Assembly (NCBI GenBank): GCA_934097085.1 | Contig: CAKONK010000004.1 | Location: 57,397 to 121,396 of the forward strand | Source of the DNA: an uncultured Bacilli bacterium | GTDB lineage: Bacteria; Bacillota_I; Bacilli_A; RF39; UBA660 | DNA length: 64,000 nt | Direction: 5' to 3' | Shown here: piece by piece, positions 53,200 to 61,453 of the stretch | Position numbering within the stretch: the first letter of the stretch is position 1 | Layout: each line of letters opens with the position of its first letter | Program-made: the position numbers and the translations under genes | Notes under the pieces: generated by a model | What the model was told of the DNA's origin: nothing | Database searches by the model: none | The model's input: the letters and a program-made list of their open reading frames with translations, nothing else

Positions 53200-54273
53200 G
53201 TGAAAAATGAAATTGGAACTGATCCAACAATGGTTGATGTTATTGAAACTTTAGATGTACCCGAAGTAAAAAAGGTTGAAACCAAAAGGTCAGAACCTAA
53301 AAAAGAAAGTAATGATAAAGAGCCTCAGAAAAAAGGAGGATTAATTAAAAATTTACTATTTATTATTTTAGTTCTCGCTCTTATGGGCGGAGTCGCATTC
53401 GGAGTTTATTATTATTTAAAACTTGCTAGAGAAAAGAATAATAATGTAAATGTTACGCCAGCATTTAATATAAATAAAATGGAAATAATCGAGGGTGAAT
53501 CAATACCAGAAAGCTTAAATGAATATGGTGATTTTTCTAAGATTGATGTATCTGGTTGTAAATTGGATACTTCTGAAGTTAAGGCAAATGTACCTGGTAA
53601 TTACACTTATTATGTAATTTGTAATGGTTCAAAATATTCTGAAAGCTTTGTGGTAAAAAATAAAGACGGTAGTGAGGTTATTGATAATCCAACCGTTACA
53701 AAAAGACTTAATGTGACAACATATTTCAATTACACTATAAAAGGTGAACAGCTTAATATAGAAAGACTTATTTCTTCGGATGACAATTTAACATTTACTT
53801 TTGCAGATAAAGAAAAATATAAAGAAGACATGTATAATATAGGAATTCAAAAAGTTGAAATTAAAGCTACAGATGCGGAAAATAATGAAAATACATATTA
53901 TGCCTATATTTATGTTATAAACGAAGAGCCTAAAATGAAATTTAAATGTGTTAGTCCAAATACATCTTTAATAGATGAAATAATATTTAATAAAAGTAAA
54001 GAGAATATGAATAATTCTGTAAGAATGTATGAATATACTTTTGATGATACTGAATATTCAAACATGATTGAAACAGTTATTGATGGTAATATTAAAATTA
54101 ATGACAATGAGGGGTATGCAATATTAGATTATACAAACAAAAAAATTACCATCTTAAAGGATTTAACTAAGGAAACTTTAGATAATGAGTTTAATGGAAC
54201 TTTCCCATCATCATATAGTGATGTTAGTAATTATTATCGAAATAGTCTAAAGTATACTTGTTCATTTAATTAG
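53200..54273 (+). CDS. Bitopic membrane protein with Ig-like extracellular region
   Basis: 357 residues: an acidic/lysine-rich cytoplasmic tail of ~45 residues, one membrane helix (about 50-72), and ~285 extracellular beta-rich residues including GNYTYYVICNGSKYSESFVVKN and a KVEIKATDAENNENTYYAYIYV strand pair like bacterial Ig-type repeats. Paired cysteines (SGCKLD/ICNGS, FKCVS/YTCSF) suggest disulfides. Start GTG 53200 has GGGTGAT before it; a GTG at 53191 is the alternative. Placed after murD, it may act at the cell wall, but no family is recognised. Confidence 0.6.
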   Translation: MKNEIGTDPTMVDVIETLDVPEVKKVETKRSEPKKESNDKEPQKKGGLIKNLLFIILVLALMGGVAFGVYYYLKLAREKNNNVNVTPAFNINKMEIIEGESIPESLNEYGDFSKIDVSGCKLDTSEVKANVPGNYTYYVICNGSKYSESFVVKNKDGSEVIDNPTVTKRLNVTTYFNYTIKGEQLNIERLISSDDNLTFTFADKEKYKEDMYNIGIQKVEIKATDAENNENTYYAYIYVINEEPKMKFKCVSPNTSLIDEIIFNKSKENMNNSVRMYEYTFDDTEYSNMIETVIDGNIKINDNEGYAILDYTNKKITILKDLTKETLDNEFNGTFPSSYSDVSNYYRNSLKYTCSFN

Positions 54274-54304
54274 TATAAGAAATTTTATCTTATACTTTTT
54301 ATTT
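54272..54304 (+). terminator. Terminator after the murD region
   Basis: AGTATAAGA (54272-54280) pairs with TCTTATACT (54288-54296), then TTTTATTT. Confidence 0.85.
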
Positions 54305-54330
54305 GCTTTAAAATATGATATGATGTTTTC

Positions 54331-54562
54331 ATGATAGAGGAAGTTAAAAAAAGATTTAAAAATAATTAGTGATATTGTAAAAGATGTTTTAAGTGGAGGA
54401 ATTGTAACATATTCAGAAATAGTTTTAACTGGAAAAGTACATCCTATAGGCATTTTTTATGAAGATATATGTAAGGATGTAGAAAAGGTAAAAGCTTATG
54501 CTGAAAAATATAATTTACCTTTAATTCATATTGGTATGAGAGAAAAAAGTTTATATATTTAA
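54331..54562 (+). pseudogene. Small frameshifted gene upstream of dacB
   Basis: ATG 54331 opens a frame (MIEEVKK) that would stop after 12 codons, but removing one A from the A7 run at 54346-54352 joins it to a clean frame ending at 54562: DLKIISDIVKDVLSGGIVTY, later YAEKYNLPLIHIGMREKSLY. The 76-residue product is cytoplasmic and of unknown family; the end loosely recalls the C-terminal part of FlhB-like proteins, which I do not trust. A -10-like TATGAT (54319-54324) lies 6 nt before the ATG. Recent mutation, transcript slippage or sequencing error are all possible. Confidence 0.5.
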
Positions 54563-54580
54563 ATAAATATAAAAAACTAA

Positions 54581-54588
54581 CATATAAT
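54581..54588 (+). promoter_or_regulatory. CATATAAT box directly before the dacB-like start codon
   Basis: CATATAAT is followed by TTAGT and ATG 54594, with no ribosome-binding site. The same arrangement stands before yunB (59619-59634). The box also fits a sporulation sigma-E -10 element; no clear -35 was found. Confidence 0.5.
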
Positions 54589-54593
54589 TTAGT

Positions 54594-55664
54594 ATGAAAA
54601 AAATATTGCTAGTTATATTTAGTTTTTTTATTATGATTAAAAGTGCTAATGCATCTTATATAGTCTACGATATGGATAGTGAAAGAATGCTTTATGGAAG
54701 TAATGTAAATGATAAGTTTTTGGTGGCATCAACCTCGAAAATTATGACTGCTATAGTCGCAATAGAGAATGGTAATATAGATAGTGAGGTAGTTGTTACA
54801 AAGGATATTTTGTCTGCGGTTGGCAGTAGTATTTATCTCGAAGTTGGTGAAAAAATTAGTTTAAAGAATTTACTTTATGGAATGATGCTTCGAAGCGGTA
54901 ATGATGCCGCTACGATGATTGCTGTACATATTTCTGGGTCAATGGAAAAATTTACTGAAAAAATGAATGAGTATGCAAAAAATATTGGGATGAATGATAC
55001 TTTATTTTATAATTCTCATGGCCTTGAAAATAATGAAGGACTAGGAAATACTTCAACTGCATATGATATGGCTATTCTTACTAGCTATGCAATGAGAAAT
55101 CCTAAATTTAGAAAAATTGTTGGTACAAAAAGTTATAGTTGTAAATCAAATAAAAAAAGTTATTCATGGCAAAATAAAAACAAACTTTTAAGTTATGATT
55201 ACATAACAGGAGGAAAAACAGGTTATACTAAAAAGGCTAAAAGAACGCTTGTAACAACTGGAGTTATAAATAATACAAATATAGTTGTAGTGACTTTGAA
55301 AGAATCTAATGATTGGGAAATGCATAAAAATAATTACTCTTTTGTTAAAAAAAATTATCAAAATGTAAAAATATTAAATAAAAATAAATTTACTTTGGAT
55401 ACTAAAAATCTATTTATTGAGGATACCTTATATATTAAAAATAATCTTAATTTACTTTTAAAATCCGAAGAGAAAGATAATATTAGAATTAAATATTATT
55501 TGAATAATAATGATAATTATGTTGATAATGATATAGTCGGTTATGCTAAAGTTTATTTAAAAGATAAAGAAATAGGTAGTGATAACATTTATATTAAAAA
55601 AGGTAAAAGAAAAAATAAAATAAAAAGTTTTTTAAAAAAACTATTTAAAAAAGATGTAGATTAG
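54594..55664 (+). CDS. dacB: D-alanyl-D-alanine carboxypeptidase (DacB-like)
   Basis: 356 residues: signal peptide (about 1-20, ending ANA-SYIVYD), S-x-x-K in ASTSKIM, S-G-N in LRSGNDAA and K-T-G in GGKTGYTKKAKRTL. After the penicillin-binding domain (about 20-250) a basic C-terminal part ends with KKGKRKNKIKSFLKKLFKK. Position ahead of spmA-spmB matches the Bacillus dacB-spmA-spmB sporulation operon, where DacB trims spore cortex peptides. The start lacks a ribosome-binding site. Confidence 0.87.
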   Translation: MKKILLVIFSFFIMIKSANASYIVYDMDSERMLYGSNVNDKFLVASTSKIMTAIVAIENGNIDSEVVVTKDILSAVGSSIYLEVGEKISLKNLLYGMMLRSGNDAATMIAVHISGSMEKFTEKMNEYAKNIGMNDTLFYNSHGLENNEGLGNTSTAYDMAILTSYAMRNPKFRKIVGTKSYSCKSNKKSYSWQNKNKLLSYDYITGGKTGYTKKAKRTLVTTGVINNTNIVVVTLKESNDWEMHKNNYSFVKKNYQNVKILNKNKFTLDTKNLFIEDTLYIKNNLNLLLKSEEKDNIRIKYYLNNNDNYVDNDIVGYAKVYLKDKEIGSDNIYIKKGKRKNKIKSFLKKLFKKDVD

Positions 55665-55678
55665 GTTATAATTAGTTT

Positions 55679-56041
55679 ATGGAAAAGAATAAAAGTGGAA
55701 TATTATTAGTTATTATTGTTATTTTAATTGGTGTTTTACTTGCTTGTTCAATTCTTGCAAATAGAGATAAGATAAGTGACAAGACATTTAATTATAAAAA
55801 AGGTGATGTTATTACCATAGAAGATAAGGAAATAACAGTTTTAAATGTATCTGAAATTAAATGTGGAAGAAAAGAAAAATGTGATACAGAAGTTGAAACA
55901 AGTATTAAAATTAAATACCACGATGTTTCAACATATTATACATTACAATCTTTTCATAAACCAAGTGATACTATTAAAGAAACTAATTTAAAAGTATATT
56001 TAAATTATGTTGATGATAAAATATCTTTTGAAATTAAATAG
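55679..56041 (+). CDS. Small membrane or lipoprotein, 120 residues
   Basis: A hydrophobic N-terminus (8-22) ends LLAC at residue 23, a possible lipoprotein cut site, followed by ~95 exported residues with a CGRKEKC cysteine pair and beta strands. Unknown family. It lies between dacB and spmA. TATAAT (55667-55672) is 6 nt before the ATG and no ribosome-binding site is seen. Confidence 0.6.
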   Translation: MEKNKSGILLVIIVILIGVLLACSILANRDKISDKTFNYKKGDVITIEDKEITVLNVSEIKCGRKEKCDTEVETSIKIKYHDVSTYYTLQSFHKPSDTIKETNLKVYLNYVDDKISFEIK

Positions 56042-56060
56042 GCTAATGTCTATTTTTTTT
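56036..56060 (+). terminator. Terminator between the small protein gene and spmA
   Basis: AAATAG (56036-56041) pairs with CTATTT (56050-56055), then a T-run. The stem includes the stop codon. Confidence 0.65.
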
Positions 56061-56080
56061 TATATATCATAAACTTTATT

Positions 56081-56659
56081 ATGATTTCAATATTATGGAC
56101 ATTTTTAATTGTTATAGGAATTTTATATAGCTTTTTAACTGGAAATATAAATGTTATTAATGAAAGTATATTAACTAATGCTGACAAGGCATTAAAGTTG
56201 ATATTAAGTTTATTTCCAACGATTGTTTTATGGTCTGGAATAATGAAAATTGCCGAAAATGCTGGACTGCTTACGAAGTTTGCTAAGTTTTTAAGGCCAA
56301 TTTTGTCTAAACTTTTTCCATCAGTTCCAAAAGATAACCCCTCACTTGGATATATTGCATCGAATATCGCTGCGAATATGTTAGGCCTTGGTAGTGCCGC
56401 AACACCTTTTGGACTTAAGGCAATGAGTGAGCTTCAGAAAATAAATGATAAAAAAGATACTGCTTCAACACCAATGATAACTTTTTTAGTTTTAAATACC
56501 GCAGGAGTCACCATAATTCCAACAACAATAATTGCAATAAGACTTGCTTATAATAGTTTAAATCCCACGGAAATAATTGCTCCAGCATTAATATCAACAT
56601 CTTGCTCTTGTTTATCAGCGGTTATAATTGATTATTTTATAAGGAGGAAGCAAAGATGA
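56081..56659 (+). CDS. spmA: Spore maturation protein A
   Basis: 192 residues, membrane protein of the nucleoside-recognition (gate) group: LFPTIVLWSGIMKIAENAGL, GYIASNIAANMLGLGSAATP and FLVLNTAGVTIIPTTIIA are SpmA hallmarks. SpmA and SpmB are needed for full spore core dehydration. The start has no ribosome-binding site. It overlaps spmB by four bases. Confidence 0.92.
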   Translation: MISILWTFLIVIGILYSFLTGNINVINESILTNADKALKLILSLFPTIVLWSGIMKIAENAGLLTKFAKFLRPILSKLFPSVPKDNPSLGYIASNIAANMLGLGSAATPFGLKAMSELQKINDKKDTASTPMITFLVLNTAGVTIIPTTIIAIRLAYNSLNPTEIIAPALISTSCSCLSAVIIDYFIRRKQR

Positions 56660-57165
56660 AACTCTTTTCTATTATAATTATTCCTTTATTTATTTTGTTT
56701 GTAGTTTTCTATGGCTATATCAAGAAACTTGATGTATATTCCTCTTTTTTAGAGGGCGCCAAAGAGGGAATGAAAATAGTTTATAATATTTTTCCTGCGG
56801 TACTTGCAATGGTTTTTGCAGTTAATATTTTTTTAGATAGTAATATACTTCCATTTTTATTAAAACCAGTGACGACTCTTTTTAATTTACCTCCGGAAAT
56901 ACTTCCAATGGCATTTTTAAGACCAATATCTGGAACAGCCTCTATGAGCATAATGACTAAAATATTTGAAATATATGGACCAGATACATATCCAGGAAGA
57001 CTTGCAAGCGTACTTCAGGGTTGCACTGATACCACAATTTATGTGATTGCGCTTTATTATAGTAGTGTAAAAATAAGTAAAAGTAGATATACTGTAGTAG
57101 TAGGACTTTTAGCGGATTTAGTCGGGCTTATTATGGCATTTATTTTAACTAGGATTTTCTTTTGA
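56656..57165 (+). CDS. spmB: Spore maturation protein B
   Basis: 169 residues; EGAKEGMKIVYNIFPAVLAM, LLKPVTTLFNLPPEILPMAF and RPISGTASMSIMT are typical of SpmB. It works with SpmA in the mother-cell-derived membrane. GGAGG precedes the ATG inside spmA. Confidence 0.92.
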   Translation: MKLFSIIIIPLFILFVVFYGYIKKLDVYSSFLEGAKEGMKIVYNIFPAVLAMVFAVNIFLDSNILPFLLKPVTTLFNLPPEILPMAFLRPISGTASMSIMTKIFEIYGPDTYPGRLASVLQGCTDTTIYVIALYYSSVKISKSRYTVVVGLLADLVGLIMAFILTRIFF

Positions 57166-57196
57166 TCTATGATATAATTTTTGTGGTGAAAAGTGT

Positions 57197-57904
57197 ATGG
57201 AAAAAATTCAAAAAGTTATAGCAAATAGGGGATATACATCAAGAAGAAAAGCTGAAGAGTTAATTATGCAAGGAAAAGTGTATGTTGATGGTAAAAAAGC
57301 CTCTATTGGAGATAGAATAGATGAAAATGCTAATATTTCTATTGATGGAAAAGAAATAGTTGGTACAAATAATAAAGTATATTTTCTTTTAAATAAACCA
57401 AGAGGAGTAGTTTCTACAGTAAGTGATGAAAAAGGTAGAAAAACTGTTGTTGATTTTATTGATACTGATGAAAGAATTTATCCAGTTGGAAGACTTGATT
57501 ATGATACAACAGGGCTTTTAATACTTACAAATGATGGTGATCTTGCAAATAAGTTAACTCATCCTAAAAATAAAATAATTAAAACATATTTAGCAAAATG
57601 TGCTGGAATTATTACAAAAGAGCAAATTGATAAATTAAAAAAGGGTATTTATATTGATGATAGAAAAGTAGATATTATTGATTTTAAAGTTAAAAAAATA
57701 GATAAAGAAAAAAATGCAACATTTATTTTAATATCAATTATTGAAGGTAGAAACCATATTGTAAAAAGATTATTTGAAAGTATTGGCCTTTTAGTGGACA
57801 AACTCACAAGAACTCACTATGATTTTTTAGATTTAGGTAATTTAAAATCTGGTGAATATAGAACATTATCAATTAAAGAGGTAAAAAAACTTTATCGAAA
57901 TTAA
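57197..57904 (+). CDS. rluB: RsuA/RluB-family rRNA pseudouridine synthase
   Basis: 235 residues. An S4 RNA-binding domain (EKIQKVIANRGYTSRRKAEELI) is followed by the catalytic domain with YPVGRLDYDTTGLLILTNDG, holding the catalytic Asp, and an EGRNHIVKRLFESIG end. It modifies a uridine of 23S (RluB) or 16S (RsuA) rRNA; RluB is favoured because rluB follows spmB in Bacillus. TATAAT (57173-57178) gives a short leader. Confidence 0.88.
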   Translation: MEKIQKVIANRGYTSRRKAEELIMQGKVYVDGKKASIGDRIDENANISIDGKEIVGTNNKVYFLLNKPRGVVSTVSDEKGRKTVVDFIDTDERIYPVGRLDYDTTGLLILTNDGDLANKLTHPKNKIIKTYLAKCAGIITKEQIDKLKKGIYIDDRKVDIIDFKVKKIDKEKNATFILISIIEGRNHIVKRLFESIGLLVDKLTRTHYDFLDLGNLKSGEYRTLSIKEVKKLYRN

Positions 57905-57930
57905 AAAATAACCCTATGGGTTATTTTTTT
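57903..57930. terminator. Bidirectional terminator between rluB and the ferredoxin gene
   Basis: AATAACCC (57907-57914) pairs with GGGTTATT (57918-57925); a T-run follows on the + strand and an A-run precedes it, so it can end both convergent genes. Confidence 0.85.
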
Positions 57931-58201
57931 AGTTACATTCTTCGCAGTGACATCCTTCATCATCACAATGACAATCATGACAGTGACATTCTTCACAAGA
58001 ACATTTATTTTCTCCTTCAGTAATTTTGATTGCATTTACAGGACAAGAAGAAATAGCATTTTGTAAGTTTTCACTTTCAAGATTTTCTTGTGAAATAGCC
58101 TCAGAAAGTCCATCTTCATTAAAGTCAAAATGCTCACTATCAATAGCTACGCAAGCACCACAACCAATACATTTTTCATCATCAACAATTATTTTTTTCA
58201 T
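57929..58201 (-). CDS. 4Fe-4S ferredoxin with a Cys/His-rich metal-binding tail
   Basis: 90 residues. DDEKCIGCGACVAIDSEHF carries C-x2-C-x2-C and AISSCPVNAIKI the fourth cysteine of a single 4Fe-4S cluster, the Bacillus Fer type. After residue ~66 a tail with nine cysteines and four histidines in C-x-C, C-H-C and C-x2-C spacing is added, ending EECN. Ordinary ferredoxins stop before this. AGGAGG precedes the ATG on the - strand. Confidence 0.88.
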   Translation of the reverse strand: MKKIIVDDEKCIGCGACVAIDSEHFDFNEDGLSEAISQENLESENLQNAISSCPVNAIKITEGENKCSCEECHCHDCHCDDEGCHCEECN

Positions 58202-58253
58202 TTATTCCTCCTTTTTCATTATAACATGTATTTTGAAAAAATATGTAAAAAAT

Positions 58254-58281
58254 TTGACAAATATCAAAAATATGATAAAAT
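58254..58281 (+). promoter_or_regulatory. Promoter of the gene at 58308
   Basis: TTGACA (58254-58259), 16 bp, TAAAAT (58276-58281). The -35 is the full consensus. Confidence 0.75.
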
Positions 58282-58307
58282 ATATCCTCGTCAAAAGGGG
58301 AAAGACT

Positions 58308-58757
58308 ATGAAAGTATATAGAATTGCAAATAGATTAGAAATAGATAAATTTTTAGAAAATAAATCATTTAGTAATGTTGGAAGTACATTTAATGAGACT
58401 TGTAAAAATAATTCTCATCATTATCAGAAAAATACTTTTTATATGCATTTTTTTGATAGTAAAGATGATATATTTTATTTTAATAGTCCTTTGAAAAGAT
58501 TTTTATGTACATATAATATTCCTGATGAAGTAACTAAGGGATATTTAGGACTTGGAAAATATATTTCTAAATATGATTCAAGTAAAGAAGATTATGTTTT
58601 AGAATATGCTATTCCAAGTAAATTAATTAAATTAGAATATTTAGAAAGCATTGAAGTTTTACCAGTAAGTTATACATTTAAAGAATTTTTACAAAGTGGA
58701 GAATATAATAGTCAGATGATTTATAGTAAAGAAGACACAAATTTATTAAAAATGTAA
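58308..58757 (+). CDS. Hypothetical protein, 149 residues
   Basis: Soluble, with a VYRIANRLEIDKFLENK start, an HHYQKNTFYMHFF segment and a late DYVLEYAIPSKLIK strand. The R early, aromatic-His strand in the middle and Glu strand late recall ADP-ribosyltransferase-like folds, but this is only an impression. Start 58308 follows AAAGGGG and the consensus promoter; a longer frame would overlap the ferredoxin gene. An 8-bp hairpin without T-run (58761-58780) follows. Confidence 0.55.
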   Translation: MKVYRIANRLEIDKFLENKSFSNVGSTFNETCKNNSHHYQKNTFYMHFFDSKDDIFYFNSPLKRFLCTYNIPDEVTKGYLGLGKYISKYDSSKEDYVLEYAIPSKLIKLEYLESIEVLPVSYTFKEFLQSGEYNSQMIYSKEDTNLLKM

Positions 58758-58817
58758 TAATTTAACTTTAATAAGTTAAAAAATTATGGTATCATTAAAT
58801 AGTAGAGGTGTTTTAGT

Positions 58818-59618
58818 ATGGATGAATATGGACAAAAAATTCCGAGTAGAGCTTCGAGAAATCAAGAACTATACAAAGAAATTAGTAAAACAGAACTTGA
58901 TAATTACGAAGTTAGAAGTAATGAGGCCGTAATTGGAGATAACAAAGGTAATATTGATGTAGAAAAAATAAAAAGTATCTTAGATACTCATTATAAAGAT
59001 GCTCCCAAAAGAAGAAGTATTGCTATTGAAAATGAAGAAATTGTTAAGACTAAAGCCGAAGAAACTAAAGAATATGATATTAATGTAATTTTAGATAAAG
59101 CAAGAGAAGTAAAAGATGATGACTACGAAAAAGAAAGAAATAAAAAACTTCGTAATACAGGTTTTGATATATTAAGCAGTTTAGACTTTAATGAAGAAAA
59201 AGAGGAAAATAGTCATAAAGTAAGCGATAAAACTGCTGAAGAACTAGCAAATTTAATTAACACAATTTCAATAAATGAAAAAGCTATTAAAAAAGCAAGT
59301 GAAGAAAGTGATCCACTTTCATTACTCGAAGATTTAAAGGGTAGTGATAATACTGAAGTTATCGAAGGCATTCATGATGATATTGAAAAAACAAAAGAAA
59401 CAGTTTTCGAAGAAGTTAATAGTAATGAAGTAAAAGAAAATACAACATCATTGGATAAATCATTTTTTACACAGTCAACAAAATTTAAGAAAGAGGATTT
59501 TGATGACTTTGCAGATATCGAAGATAGTAAATCATCAGTATTTGTAAAAATAATTATAGTTTTATTAATACTTGCTTTTGTAGCCGGAATAGTTATTTTA
59601 GTAAAATCATTTTTATAA
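58818..59618 (+). CDS. Acidic tail-anchored membrane protein
   Basis: 266 residues: ~240 highly charged, Glu/Lys-rich residues predicted helical and partly disordered, then one C-terminal membrane helix (about 244-265) with almost nothing after it. No family recognised. A second tail-anchored protein follows at 60319, with yunB in between, so the region may encode a membrane-associated assembly. AGAGGTG precedes the ATG. Confidence 0.6.
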   Translation: MDEYGQKIPSRASRNQELYKEISKTELDNYEVRSNEAVIGDNKGNIDVEKIKSILDTHYKDAPKRRSIAIENEEIVKTKAEETKEYDINVILDKAREVKDDDYEKERNKKLRNTGFDILSSLDFNEEKEENSHKVSDKTAEELANLINTISINEKAIKKASEESDPLSLLEDLKGSDNTEVIEGIHDDIEKTKETVFEEVNSNEVKENTTSLDKSFFTQSTKFKKEDFDDFADIEDSKSSVFVKIIIVLLILAFVAGIVILVKSFL

Positions 59619-59631
59619 CATATAATTTAAT

Positions 59632-60282
59632 ATGAAATTAAAAGAAAGACTTAAAAGAAAATATTATATTTTGATAACCTTTTTAATAAGTCTTTTTTTG
59701 TTTATTATAATTTTTAGTTTATATAGTAAAAAACTAAATCCTAAATTAAATGATTATATTGATTTTTTAGTTAAGGATGAAATATATAAGAAAGTTATTA
59801 AAAGTAATAATTTTATAACCAATGAAGAAATTAATAATATTTTATATATTGATAAAAATAATAGTAATGAAATAGTTTATTTAGATTATGATATAGATAA
59901 AACATATAAATTATTAAATAAATATATTGATAGTTTAAAAAAAGATAATTCTAAAAGTAAGATTTTAACAGTACCTTTTTTTATAGCAAGTGATAATATT
60001 ATTATTTCTTCGTTAGGTCCAAAAATAAAATTTAAATATGAAATAATAGATAATGTAAAAGGTAAAATTAAAACTAAAGTTACTGATTTTGGAGTTAATA
60101 ATGCTCTTGTAGAAATGTATTTTGAACTTGAAATAGGGTATTTAGTTGTTATTCCTATGAATAAAAAAGAAAGTGTTTTAAAAACAGAAATCTTAATCTC
60201 TTCGAAAGTTATTAATGGAAAAGTACCAACTTTTTATGGAAAAAATATCTTTAAAGAAAGTGGTGTAAGTACTTCCAATTGA
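59632..60282 (+). CDS. yunB: Sporulation protein YunB
   Basis: 216 residues with one N-terminal membrane helix (about 12-32) and the YunB pattern: a long helix-rich linker, then SSLGPKIKFKYEII, TDFGVNNALVEMYFELEIGY and VINGKVPTFYG. In Bacillus yunB is a mother-cell sporulation gene. CATATAAT with ATG 5 nt later is nearly the same as before dacB; there is no ribosome-binding site. Confidence 0.82.
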   Translation: MKLKERLKRKYYILITFLISLFLFIIIFSLYSKKLNPKLNDYIDFLVKDEIYKKVIKSNNFITNEEINNILYIDKNNSNEIVYLDYDIDKTYKLLNKYIDSLKKDNSKSKILTVPFFIASDNIIISSLGPKIKFKYEIIDNVKGKIKTKVTDFGVNNALVEMYFELEIGYLVVIPMNKKESVLKTEILISSKVINGKVPTFYGKNIFKESGVSTSN

Positions 60283-60318
60283 AAAAAAACTATGCTATAC
60301 TTAATAATAGGTGAGAGT

Positions 60319-61119
60319 ATGAAAAATGGTGTGTTTATTAGCGAAGCATTTACTAGTGTAATTAATGATTATTTAAAGGGTAAGTCACATCCTGAGGGTG
60401 TAACATATAATACTTTTTTAGTTGTTGTAATAAGACTTCTTACACTAATTTATGATGAACTAGATATATTAAATCCTTTTTATTTAAATAATGAGCAAGC
60501 TTTAAATGATAACTTAGAAAAGTATGGATATTCATATAATAATATTTGTACATTTAAAAGAGCCTTTAACCATTTTTATGAAAAAGAAAATTCTGAAGAC
60601 TTTATTAATATACAAAAAATGCTAATAGATATGTTTGCTCTTAAGAAAAAAAGTATGGATTTAAAAGAAAGTGAAATTGAAAATTTTAAAAACTTACTTT
60701 ATACAGAAAAGTCACCTAATCCATTAATAACCTCTTATAACTTTTTAATGGCAAAAGATGTTAATGAAATAGAAAATTATTTTGAAAAAATAGTTAAAGA
60801 AAATGTTTATAAAAAGAAAGAAAGAGAAAAGAAAAAATTAAATATTGATGCATATGAAATTTTAAAATATTCTTTAGAGGATATTAATAAAATGGATGCT
60901 GACCAGCTTGATGAAGTAAACAAAAAGGTATATAATTATTTTGATATTAATGAAAATGCAATTAATAAGGATTATTTACTTGATAGGGCAGTATTTGATT
61001 TTAATAATCCAAAACCATCACTTTCAACGGGAAATGGTTATGTAGATATTTTATTAATACTTTCTATAGTGGTAACACTAGGACTAGTAATATTTTTACT
61101 AACAATATTTGTTTTTTAG
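60319..61119 (+). CDS. Tail-anchored membrane protein, 266 residues
   Basis: A mostly helical soluble part (about 1-240, with KKKEREKKKLNIDAYEILKY) and one C-terminal membrane helix ending in FVF. No family recognised. AGGTGAGAG precedes ATG 60319, with TATACT (60294-60299) as a possible -10. The gap to yutD is only 8 nt. Confidence 0.6.
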   Translation: MKNGVFISEAFTSVINDYLKGKSHPEGVTYNTFLVVVIRLLTLIYDELDILNPFYLNNEQALNDNLEKYGYSYNNICTFKRAFNHFYEKENSEDFINIQKMLIDMFALKKKSMDLKESEIENFKNLLYTEKSPNPLITSYNFLMAKDVNEIENYFEKIVKENVYKKKEREKKKLNIDAYEILKYSLEDINKMDADQLDEVNKKVYNYFDINENAINKDYLLDRAVFDFNNPKPSLSTGNGYVDILLILSIVVTLGLVIFLLTIFVF

Positions 61120-61127
61120 GGGGATAA

Positions 61128-61409
61128 ATGAAAATAACAATTAATGATAAAACATACGAAGTAATAAAAAATGAAAAAGATGGAGTAGATGAAGAAGTTT
61201 TAAAAGAGGCAATTACTGAATATTTTGAAAACTTTGATTATATAGTGGGTGATTGGGCTTATGGAAAACTTCGCTTAAAAGGTTTTAACGATAAATCAAA
61301 TAAAAATTTTAAACCAATTAATGATATAAAAAATGTTGATAATTATATTGAAAAATATTGTGCATATGGTTGTAGATATTTTATTTTAAAAGTTATTGAA
61401 AAAAATTAA
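61128..61409 (+). CDS. yutD: YutD-family protein
   Basis: 93 residues with the family core FDYIVGDWAYGKLRLKGF and the YIEKYCAYGCRYFILK end. The role of YutD is not established; it is conserved in Bacillota next to yut/yun genes, as here. GGGGG precedes the ATG. Confidence 0.85.
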   Translation: MKITINDKTYEVIKNEKDGVDEEVLKEAITEYFENFDYIVGDWAYGKLRLKGFNDKSNKNFKPINDIKNVDNYIEKYCAYGCRYFILKVIEKN

Positions 61410-61453
61410 TGATTTTGTTATAATTTAATTATCATATGAAGGGATTGATATAG

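Noticed and set aside
58026..58307. Longer start for the gene at 58308
   Set aside because: It would run antisense through the ferredoxin gene and before a consensus promoter.
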